Shown here one piece after another: positions 32,195-38,642 of a stretch of 38,642 nucleotides of DNA. Location: NCBI GenBank assembly GCA_017302255.1, contig JAFLDV010000037.1:1-38642 (forward strand), written 5' to 3'. The notes below the pieces were generated by a model. That model made no database searches and was not told the DNA's origin. It was given only the letters and a program-made list of their open reading frames with translations. The DNA comes from Gammaproteobacteria bacterium. Its GTDB lineage: Bacteria; Pseudomonadota; Gammaproteobacteria; Enterobacterales; Alteromonadaceae. The position numbers and the translations under genes were made by a program. Every line of letters begins with the position of its first letter. The first letter of the stretch is position 1.

Positions 32195-32221
32195 AGCCGA
32201 CAAAAATTGATTTTGTCGGCT
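32195..32221 (+). terminator. Strong hairpin, possible terminator
   Basis: AGCCGACAAAA (32195-32205) pairs perfectly with TTTTGTCGGCT (32211-32221) over a 5-base loop, followed by ATGTTTACTTTGTT. The interrupted T-tract makes termination plausible. It separates the AI-2E gene from the HD-GYP gene. Confidence 0.55.
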
Positions 32222-32289
32222 ATGTTTACTTTGTTGCCGTTCGTACATGGCCATCATTGTGATCATAATGCAGGGTAAAGCAGGAACAT

Positions 32290-33861
32290 ATGAGTCAATT
32301 GTCACCTCTTGGAGAATTAGAGCATTTTGTTGAGCTCGGTTTAGGCCTTGCACGAGAACAGAATAAAAGTGTGTTACTCGAGCGGATCTTGCAAAGCGCT
32401 ATGCAATTGGCCAATGCGGATGGTGGCACTATTTATGAAGTAACTGATGAAGATTCACTGCGCTTTTCGACTCTGATCAATCAATCGTTGCAATTACATC
32501 AAGGTGGCAGCAGCGGTATGGTATCAGGGTTTCAAGATATTCCTCTATATATCAATGGGATTGCGAATCGTCAGGCTGTGGTCAGTATTTGCGCTATTGA
32601 ACAGCGAGTTTTACACATTGACGATGTGTACCAAAGTCCCTTAGTTAATCAACAAAAAGCAAAAGAGTTCGATTTAAAAACGGGCTATCTCACCAAATCA
32701 CTACTCACAGTGCCATTGCTGGACCATGAATCACAAGTTACCGGGGTTTTACAGTTAGTCAATTCGCTATCGCCAGCTGGTACCATTCAACCATTTTCGG
32801 AAACAGCTCAGCGGTATGTACAATCGTTGGCGTCGATAGCGGCAATGGTTATGACCAATCGACAATTAATCAATGACTTGCAACAGTTGTTTGAAGCTGT
32901 AACCAAACTCATGGCAAAAGCCATTGATGAAAAATCGCCATACACGGGCGGACACTGTAAACGAGTGCCGGCTATTACTATGCTTCTAGCCAAAGCTTGT
33001 GCCGATGTTGATGCAGGACCGCTGGCTGATTTTAAGATGAGTGATGCTGATGTTTATGAGTTATCCGTTGCCGCATGGATGCACGATTGCGGCAAGATCG
33101 CCACGCCTGAATATATTATGGACAAAGCAACTAAGTTACATGGGCTGTTTGATAACATCGAGTTAGTCGCAACTCGCTTCGAAATTGTTCGACGGGATAT
33201 CCAGTTCGATAAAGCCTTGAGTGATGAAGGACGGCAAGAGGCTACTCAACAACTTGATTTCGATTTACGATTTTTGCAGCACACCAACTTTGGTGGTGAG
33301 TTTATGTCATGGGAGCTGCAGAAACGTGTTCGTGAGATTGCAGCTAAATATCAGTATGAAATGAATGGTCGAAGACATTCGGTGTTGACTGAACAAGAAG
33401 TAACTAATCTTTGTGTCGAGCGTGGGACTTTGAATTCAGCGGAGCGCACCATCGTAAATCGGCACATCGACATTACCATTGAAATGCTGGAATCCTTACC
33501 TTTCCCCAAACATCTGAAAAATGTCCCCGAATATGCGGGTGGGCATCATGAAAAAATGGATGGCACAGGTTACCCGCGAAAATTGAAACGAGAACAAATG
33601 TCAGTGCAGGCCAGAATTATGGCCATTGCTGATATATTTGAAGCCCTTACGGCAAACGACCGACCTTATAAAAAGGCAAAAACACTGTCCGAGAGTTTGC
33701 GCATCATGGCATTTATGGCCCGAGATCAGCATATTGACGCTGATCTGTTTCGGGTTTTTGTCGAACAAGGCGTGTACTTGGAATTTGCTCAGCAGTTTTT
33801 GGCTGCTGAACAAATTGATGAGGTTGATATCAGTAAAATATTTGCATTAGCAAGTAGTTAA
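32290..33861 (+). CDS. GAF and HD-GYP domain cyclic-di-GMP phosphodiesterase-like protein
   Basis: 523 residues. A GAF domain (about 10-200) precedes an HD-GYP domain. The HD pair is H265-D266 (WMHDCGKIATPEY). H419-H420 (GGHHEKMDGTGYP) carries the G427-Y428-P429 signature. HD-GYP enzymes hydrolyse cyclic-di-GMP with a di- or tri-iron centre. Between HD and GYP are about 160 residues instead of about 65, an insertion rich in Asp, Glu and Arg. The start is ATG after GCAGGAACAT. The response regulator is convergent downstream with only 47 bp between stops. A role in linking carbon state to lifestyle is possible, but unproven. Confidence 0.9.
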   Translation: MSQLSPLGELEHFVELGLGLAREQNKSVLLERILQSAMQLANADGGTIYEVTDEDSLRFSTLINQSLQLHQGGSSGMVSGFQDIPLYINGIANRQAVVSICAIEQRVLHIDDVYQSPLVNQQKAKEFDLKTGYLTKSLLTVPLLDHESQVTGVLQLVNSLSPAGTIQPFSETAQRYVQSLASIAAMVMTNRQLINDLQQLFEAVTKLMAKAIDEKSPYTGGHCKRVPAITMLLAKACADVDAGPLADFKMSDADVYELSVAAWMHDCGKIATPEYIMDKATKLHGLFDNIELVATRFEIVRRDIQFDKALSDEGRQEATQQLDFDLRFLQHTNFGGEFMSWELQKRVREIAAKYQYEMNGRRHSVLTEQEVTNLCVERGTLNSAERTIVNRHIDITIEMLESLPFPKHLKNVPEYAGGHHEKMDGTGYPRKLKREQMSVQARIMAIADIFEALTANDRPYKKAKTLSESLRIMAFMARDQHIDADLFRVFVEQGVYLEFAQQFLAAEQIDEVDISKIFALASS

Positions 33862-33908
33862 GCAATCGCATTGCCGGATATAAATGAGTGAGCTACATCG
33901 CCAAGTGG

Positions 33909-34604
33909 TTAACTTGCGCTGCTACTATCTTCACCTTTGCGGGCAAGATCGCGGTCTGCTGGAGTTTCCAATTGCAAGCGTTGTGCTTGTATCACCACTT
34001 GGGTTCGATTTGTCACACCTAACTTACGGAAAATAGCGGTCATATGCGCTTTAACAGTGGCTTCGGAGATATTTAAATCGTAAGCAATTTGCTTATTAAG
34101 CCAACCTTCGGTTAAGTAATACAAAACTTTATACTGTTGGTTGGTCAGTTGGGCGACCTTTTCAGCAAGATCTAAATCCGCATTGTGGGTTTGGCTTGGT
34201 TTAAGTAAATGGTGATACTTTTCCGGCAACCAGATATCGCCAGCCATAACAGCATTTAGTGCTTTACCAATCTCTACTGGATGTGCTGACTTTGGCACAT
34301 ATGCAGAAGCGCCGAAAGACATTACGCGGCGAATGACATCAGTATCATCACTTGCTGAAATCACCACTATAGGCAAAGTTGGATGGTTTTTTCGCAGCTG
34401 AATAAGACCAAGAAATCCGCAATTCCCCGGCATATGCAAATCAAGCAGCAGCAAATCAGTGTCAGGATGTTGTTCCAATGCCTGACAAGTCGCCTCAAAA
34501 CAATCGGTCTCTATGGTCGCTTTGGTAATAAAGGTATTACTAATTGCGTTGATTAACGCATTTCGAAATAACGGATGGTCGTCTGCAACTATGAGTTTTG
34601 CCAT
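33909..34604 (-). CDS. crbR: LuxR/NarL-type response regulator (CrbR/ErdR type)
   Basis: 231 residues. The receiver domain has D8-D9 (VADDHPLF), the phospho-acceptor D55 (LLLDLHMPG) and a Lys in YVPKSAHP. The C-terminal LuxR-type helix-turn-helix has LTNQQYKVLYYLTEGWLNKQ and ISEATVKAHMTAIFRKL. The product should bind promoters of acs and the symporter once phosphorylated by the hybrid kinase. It lies downstream of acs on the same strand, with 139 bp and a hairpin between, so it probably has its own promoter. Naming as CrbR rests on context and domain type. Confidence 0.85.
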   Translation of the reverse strand: MAKLIVADDHPLFRNALINAISNTFITKATIETDCFEATCQALEQHPDTDLLLLDLHMPGNCGFLGLIQLRKNHPTLPIVVISASDDTDVIRRVMSFGASAYVPKSAHPVEIGKALNAVMAGDIWLPEKYHHLLKPSQTHNADLDLAEKVAQLTNQQYKVLYYLTEGWLNKQIAYDLNISEATVKAHMTAIFRKLGVTNRTQVVIQAQRLQLETPADRDLARKGEDSSSAS

Positions 34605-34700
34605 CAGGATGCTCCCGGTTGTAATTGTCAGTCAGGTGGGCATGCCTGACATTTTATTATGGTTAAGCATAAGCATGACTAGCGCGGATGTCTATGGAAG

Positions 34701-34735
34701 ACAGATCATAAGCTGTTGAACAGCTTATGATCTGT
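34701..34735 (-). terminator. 16-bp perfect hairpin after acs
   Basis: ACAGATCATAAGCTGT (34701-34716) pairs without mismatch with ACAGCTTATGATCTGT (34720-34735), loop TGA. It starts 9 bp beyond the acs stop. The minus-strand tail (CTTCCATAG) lacks a U-run, so it may work as an RNA end stabiliser, or attenuate read-through into the regulator gene. Confidence 0.55.
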
Positions 34736-34743
34736 TAGATCTA

Positions 34744-36696
34744 TTACTTGTTTAAGCGATGATTGATCAAATGTTCAACCACTGACGGATCAGCTAATGT
34801 TGAGATATCGCCTAGGGAGTCATGTTCGTTGGCGGCAATCTTGCGCAAAATCCGACGCATAATCTTGCCTGAACGAGTTTTTGGTAAACCTGGTGCCCAC
34901 TGAATCAAATCAGGCGATGCGATAGGGGAGATCTCACGACGAACCCAATCACGAACCGCTTTGGTTAATTCTTCGCTTGGTTCAACACCAACGCGAGGTG
35001 CAATGAAGACATAAATGCCTTGGCCTTTTAGGTCATGTGGATAACCAACTACCGCGGCTTCAGCAATAGCTTCGTGCGCGACCAGACAGCTTTCAATTTC
35101 GGCTGTACCTAAGCGATGCCCAGACACGTTTAATACATCGTCAACCCGACCAGTTAGCCAGTAGTAGCCATCTTCATCACGTTTGGCGCCATCGCCGGTG
35201 AAATACATGCCTTTATAAGTGGAGAAGTAAGTCTGCTCAAAGCGGTCGTGATCGCCATAGACCGAGCGCATTTGGCCTGGCCAGCTATCAAGAAGTACTA
35301 GGTTGCCTTCGCAGGTGCCACTTAACAGATTGCCTTCGTTATCAACGATTGCAGGCTGCACGCCAAAGAAAGGTCGAGTTGCAGAACCAGGTTTTAAATC
35401 GGTTGCGCCAGGCAGTGGCGTAATTAACACACCACCGGTTTCGGTTTGCCACCAAGTGTCAACGATTGGACAGTTGTTTTTACCAACTTGTTGGTGGTAC
35501 CAATGCCATGCTTCAGGGTTGATTGGTTCACCAACGCTACCTAACACCTGCAATGACCCGAGATCCGAGCCTTCAACAGGCGCTGTGCCATGGGCCATCA
35601 ATGCGCGAATTGCGGTTGGCGCAGTATAAAGGATATTCACTTTATATTTGTCGACGATTTGCGCGATGCGTTTCACACTTGGATAGGTCGGTACGCCTTC
35701 AAACATCACGCTGGTCGCACCGTTGGCAAGTGGTCCATACACTATATATGTATGACCTGTGACCCAACCGACATCCGCAGCACACCAGTAGATATCTCCT
35801 GGATGGTAATCGAAGACAAATTGATGGGTCATTGATGCCCATACCATATAGCCGCCAGTGGTATGTAGCACGCCTTTCGGTTTGCCAGTTGAACCAGAGG
35901 TATAAAGAATAAATAGTGGGTCTTCAGCACTCATTTCTGTTGGTTCGCAAGTTTTTGGCTGAGTTGCCAATAACTCGTGATACCAAACATCGCGACCTGC
36001 ATGCTCATCGATATTTTGACCGACATGTTTAACAACGATGACGTGTTTTACTGGGTTTGCTTTGCCTAAATGAGCCAGCGCTTGGTCGGTATTGTCTTTA
36101 AGGGCGGTCATCCGTGCACCGCGCAGCGCTTGATCCGCGGTAATAACTAGTTTCGAATCACAGTCAACTATTCGGCTGCCTAACGCATCTGGTGAAAAAC
36201 CTGCGAAAACGACAGAGTGAATGGCTCCAATTCGAGCGCAAGCCAATAGCGCAACGGCCGCTTCCGGGATCATCGGCAAGTAAACAGTAACGCGATCGCC
36301 TTTACCGATGCCGAGTGACTTCATGCCATTAGCTAATTGGCAAACTTCGTCGTACAAAGCTTGGTATGTAACGGCTTTTTGCGTTCCTGGCTCATCACCT
36401 TCCCAATAATAAGCAACTTGGTCGGCCTTTTCAGGTAAATGACGGTCGAGGCAGTTGTAGCTGGCGTTAAGCGTGCCATCGCTAAACCAGTTCACATGGA
36501 CGTTACCAAGTTCAAAACTGGTGTCTTTCACTTTGGTAAAACTCTTGAACCAATTTAGTCGTTTGCCATGCTCAGCCCAAAACGTTTCAGGCTCAGTGAT
36601 GGATTGTTGGTACATCGCCAAATAAGCTTCGTTGGTTAACCAAGTTCTAGCTTTTGCTTGTGCCGGTACTGGATATACAGATTGTTGCTGAGTCAT
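34744..36696 (-). CDS. acs: Acetyl-CoA synthetase
   Basis: 650 residues, the normal length for AMP-forming acetyl-CoA synthetase, which converts acetate, ATP and CoA to acetyl-CoA in the cytoplasm. [15 protein letters not shown] is the phosphate-binding loop, WWQTETGG the acetate/AMP pocket, and the hinge is in [17 protein letters not shown]611 in [11 protein letters not shown] is the catalytic Lys whose acetylation switches the enzyme off in other bacteria. ATG 36696 follows GGGGAAGA; 11 upstream codons are rejected. Divergent from the DcaP-type porin gene, with a shared 206-bp promoter region holding candidate regulator sites. Downstream are a hairpin and the regulator gene. Confidence 0.96.
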   Translation of the reverse strand: MTQQQSVYPVPAQAKARTWLTNEAYLAMYQQSITEPETFWAEHGKRLNWFKSFTKVKDTSFELGNVHVNWFSDGTLNASYNCLDRHLPEKADQVAYYWEGDEPGTQKAVTYQALYDEVCQLANGMKSLGIGKGDRVTVYLPMIPEAAVALLACARIGAIHSVVFAGFSPDALGSRIVDCDSKLVITADQALRGARMTALKDNTDQALAHLGKANPVKHVIVVKHVGQNIDEHAGRDVWYHELLATQPKTCEPTEMSAEDPLFILYTSGSTGKPKGVLHTTGGYMVWASMTHQFVFDYHPGDIYWCAADVGWVTGHTYIVYGPLANGATSVMFEGVPTYPSVKRIAQIVDKYKVNILYTAPTAIRALMAHGTAPVEGSDLGSLQVLGSVGEPINPEAWHWYHQQVGKNNCPIVDTWWQTETGGVLITPLPGATDLKPGSATRPFFGVQPAIVDNEGNLLSGTCEGNLVLLDSWPGQMRSVYGDHDRFEQTYFSTYKGMYFTGDGAKRDEDGYYWLTGRVDDVLNVSGHRLGTAEIESCLVAHEAIAEAAVVGYPHDLKGQGIYVFIAPRVGVEPSEELTKAVRDWVRREISPIASPDLIQWAPGLPKTRSGKIMRRILRKIAANEHDSLGDISTLADPSVVEHLINHRLNK

Positions 36697-36789
36697 AAAT
36701 CGTCTTCCCCGTTGGCGCGCGAAGCGCACTGATTTCTTTATCTCCTTTCTACCGAATCAGCGAGGTTCGGCAAATTAGACATTAGTCTA

Positions 36790-36820
36790 GACCTTGGTCG
36801 AGCTTCGACTAAAGGCTAAT
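36790..36820. promoter_or_regulatory. Candidate operators between acs and the porin gene
   Basis: GACCTTGGTC (36790-36799) is a near-symmetric match to the GACTTTAGTC core seen upstream of the symporter. CGACTAAAGG (36806-36815) is an inverted related half, continuing into GGCTAAT as upstream of the symporter. Their position 94-124 bp from acs ATG fits activator binding by a LuxR-type regulator. Inference; not tested. Confidence 0.4.
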
Positions 36821-36902
36821 TGAGGCATTCGTTGTGATGTACCACATTCTATCTGGCAAATAACCATACAACGATAATCGACAAGGCGAACGGAGCACAA
36901 CT

Positions 36903-38069
36903 ATGCAACAAGTAAAAACAGGTTTAACCAAACTCTCAGTTCTTGTATTGGCTGTATTGTTTTCTCAATCTGCTTCTGCAGGTTTTAAAATGGGCGACAA
37001 TACTGAAATTGGCTTTGGCGGCTACGTCAAACTTGATGCCATGTGGACTGACACTTCCGATGGACAAATCGCAACTGGGATCGGTCGCGATTTTTATGTG
37101 CCATCATTAACTCCAGTTGGTGGGGTTAGTGAATCAGCGACATGGGACATGCATGCTCGGCAATCACGGTTCTTCTTTACCAGCGATACAATGCTGGAAA
37201 ACGGTAAAAAGATTACCGGACGTTTTGAATTTGACATGATGGCTACAACTATTGGCGACCAGCGTGTGAGTAACGGCTTCGCTCCAGAAATTCGTCATGC
37301 CTTTGTGACTTACGACGGTTGGACTTTAGGTCAAACCTGGACAACCTTCATGGATGTGAATGCTCTGCCGGATAGTCTCGATTTCGTTGGGACCACCGAC
37401 GGCACAATTTTCGTGCGTCAAGCGCAAGTCCGATATACATCAGGTGGTTTCCAGGTATCTCTAGAGAATCCAGAAACTACGGTCACACCATTTAACGGTG
37501 GTACTCGAATTGTAACTGATGACAATTCACTGCCAGATGTCGTTGCTCGCTATAATCACACCGCTGATTGGGGTGGTTTAACGGTATCAGGCTTAGTTCG
37601 TCAGTTGTCGTATCAAAACGGCGCAATCGATGATTCCACCAACGGTTATGGGTTGTCATTTAGCGGCAAATACAACATTTCCAAAACTGACGATTTACGA
37701 TTTGTGGTGAATTACGGCAAGGGTCTCGGACGTTATTTAAGTTTAAATACCTCAAATGATGCGGTATTGACCAACAGTAATGAGCTTGAAGCCATTAAGA
37801 GCGTTGGTTATTCACTTGCTTACAAGCATGCGTGGAATGACAAAATGCGTTCAAGTATTTTCTATTCTGCCCAGACAATCGATAACCCTGTTGCCTATAC
37901 AGGTCTTGCACAAACAGAATCAACAGCAAGCTTAAGTGCCAACTTAATATATCAAGTGGCAAGTAAGTTATCTGTCGGCGCTGAATTCAGACACGCAACG
38001 CGGACATTAGAATCTGACTTAGAAGGTGATTTAAATCGTCTGCAGTTTTCTGCGAAATACGATTTCTGA
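36903..38069 (+). CDS. DcaP-type trimeric outer-membrane porin
   Basis: 388 residues with a signal peptide ending SQSASA (residues 1-26). The mature protein is a beta barrel: alternating aromatic/polar strands, KLDAMWT and GYVKL near the N-terminus, the DcaP-like ARQSRFFFTSDT, GQTWTTFMD and PDSLDFVG, and a final strand SAKYDF ending in Phe, the BAM recognition signal. DcaP-family channels pass dicarboxylic or other small acids. The gene is divergent from acs and shares its promoter region, so a role in carboxylate uptake with the symporter is likely. The start is ATG after CGGAGCACAACT. A hairpin with T-run follows. Confidence 0.87.
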   Translation: MQQVKTGLTKLSVLVLAVLFSQSASAGFKMGDNTEIGFGGYVKLDAMWTDTSDGQIATGIGRDFYVPSLTPVGGVSESATWDMHARQSRFFFTSDTMLENGKKITGRFEFDMMATTIGDQRVSNGFAPEIRHAFVTYDGWTLGQTWTTFMDVNALPDSLDFVGTTDGTIFVRQAQVRYTSGGFQVSLENPETTVTPFNGGTRIVTDDNSLPDVVARYNHTADWGGLTVSGLVRQLSYQNGAIDDSTNGYGLSFSGKYNISKTDDLRFVVNYGKGLGRYLSLNTSNDAVLTNSNELEAIKSVGYSLAYKHAWNDKMRSSIFYSAQTIDNPVAYTGLAQTESTASLSANLIYQVASKLSVGAEFRHATRTLESDLEGDLNRLQFSAKYDF

Positions 38070-38079
38070 TGCCTAGAAT

Positions 38080-38115
38080 GAGAGGCTCTGGACTTGATCT
38101 AGGGTCTCTCTTTTC
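38080..38115 (+). terminator. Probable terminator of the porin gene
   Basis: GAGAGGCTC pairs with GGGTCTCTC (allowing G-U and one mismatch) across GGACTTGATCTA-like loop sequence and ends in TTTTC. It begins 10 bp after the stop codon. Confidence 0.65.
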
Positions 38116-38166
38116 ACGTAAACAAGCACATTCGTCTAACTAGTTTCTAATTCTCGAGTGTGCTTT

Positions 38167-38448
38167 ATGTTGACCATCGAAAATTTACGCTTTCAGAAGA
38201 TAGACAAGCTATATATCCACGCTATAGATATGTGCGTATACCTTGCAGAAGTTCAAGTCACGGGAACACGCTCTTATATAAGGAATAGTGCCGGTCAAAT
38301 TGCACGATTTAGTAGCCGCAGCGAAATATTAGATAAATTTGAGGGTTTAGCTGTTTTAGAAGCCTGGTTGATTCATCGTTCAGCGTACGACGAAATGATT
38401 GGAGGCCCTTTAAAAGCCGAAAATGAGCTTTTATTAAAGCTATTTTGA
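38167..38448 (+). CDS. DUF6482-like small protein
   Basis: 93 residues starting MLTIENLRFQ. The blocks LYIHAIDMCVYLAEVQV, then a turn with RSYIRNSAGQI and a helical C-terminal half (ILDKFEGLAVLEAWLIHRSAYDEMIG), match what I recall of DUF6482 proteins in pseudomonads and alteromonads. The role is unknown. ATG 38167 is preferred to GTG 38158, since the family starts at MxLTIE. It stands between the porin and the rRNA promoter, so it appears to have its own promoter. Confidence 0.7.
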   Translation: MLTIENLRFQKIDKLYIHAIDMCVYLAEVQVTGTRSYIRNSAGQIARFSSRSEILDKFEGLAVLEAWLIHRSAYDEMIGGPLKAENELLLKLF

Positions 38449-38518
38449 ATAATTCGCTGGTTATTTGTGCAAGTTGTCGATAAAACCCGCAGTCAGTTTA
38501 AAAACTTAAAATTCCCAC

Positions 38519-38546
38519 TTGCACGTCGGCGAAAACTCCCTATAAT
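38519..38546 (+). promoter_or_regulatory. rRNA-type promoter P1
   Basis: TTGCAC (38519-38524), a 16-bp spacer and a perfect TATAAT (38541-38546) are followed by GCGCGCC, the GC-rich discriminator of stringently controlled rRNA and tRNA promoters. The preceding 25 bases (TTTAAAAACTTAAAATT) are an A/T-rich UP-element candidate. Transcription should start near 38553. Confidence 0.85.
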
Positions 38547-38627
38547 GCGCGCCATGCCGACGGGGTGATGCGAAAGCGAAACGCCGGGTGAGTTTGAAGA
38601 AAGTGAAAATAGTCGATAAAAAGACGC

Positions 38628-38642
38628 TTGACACGAACTGAA
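38628..38642 (+). promoter_or_regulatory. Start of a second promoter (rrn P2), cut by the window edge
   Basis: GCTTGACACGAACTGAA supplies a consensus TTGACA (-35) at 38628-38633, about 75 bp downstream of the P1 start. The -10 lies beyond the window. Two tandem strong promoters of this kind usually precede a 16S rRNA gene. Confidence 0.6.

Noticed and set aside
36830-36850. CRP site (TGTGATGTACCACA) upstream of the porin gene
   Set aside because: TGTG and CACA are 6 rather than 8 bases apart, so the spacing does not fit a CRP dimer.

Overview
The window looks like chromosomal DNA from a marine or freshwater gammaproteobacterium of the Alteromonadales/Chromatiales type (Rheinheimera-like is my best guess). 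The grounds are a CrbS/CrbR-type acetate module with acs, a DUF4212/VC_2705-type symporter, a DcaP-type porin, a PEP-CTERM protein with a sigma-54 promoter, and a gammaproteobacterial rRNA-type promoter at the right edge. The assignment comes from gene content and style, not from a database search.

Left edge (1-1110). The window opens inside the last codons of an IS3-family transposase, followed by what looks like the right end of that insertion sequence near position 128. Next is a PEP-CTERM exported protein with a well-spaced -24/-12 (sigma-54) promoter and a strong terminator.

Accessory-like region (1112-22275). About 28 genes, all on the + strand, mostly stand alone behind their own leaders. 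They include a fatty-acid desaturase, two 2OG-Fe(II) oxygenases, two GNAT acetyltransferases, a chemoreceptor, a DUF4287/TfoX_C pair, a CPBP protease, a small alpha/beta hydrolase, a TPR protein, a zinc-ribbon membrane protein, a low-molecular-weight phosphatase-like protein, a secreted HEXXH protein, DUF1272, a primase-like protein, an isomerase, an amidohydrolase, GFA and SRPBCC proteins and an L,D-transpeptidase. Several are unrecognised exported or membrane proteins. I found no integron attC sites and no phage genes. The most system-like group is 11888-15133 (membrane protein, zinc-ribbon membrane protein, phosphatase-like protein, Cys-rich exported protein, exported HEXXH protein).

Acetate/carboxylate module (22272-38069). 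On the - strand are a DEDDh exonuclease and a cNMP/CBS/DUF294 nucleotidyltransferase, read after three tandem 125-bp palindromic repeats, and before those (in transcription order) the symporter pair. Divergent from the symporter is a 1179-residue hybrid kinase with a transporter-like N-terminus (CrbS type), followed by an AI-2E-type permease and a GAF/HD-GYP protein. Then on the - strand come the LuxR-type response regulator (CrbR type) and acs, and divergent from acs a DcaP-type porin. The inferred logic is that the porin and symporter bring in small carboxylates, Acs activates acetate, and the kinase/regulator pair controls the promoters. Similar GACYTTRGTC palindromes lie in both divergent promoter regions.

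Right edge (38070-38642). A DUF6482-type small protein is followed by a TTGCAC-N16-TATAAT promoter with a GCGC discriminator and the start of a second TTGACA promoter. This is the typical front of an rRNA operon whose genes lie just outside the window.
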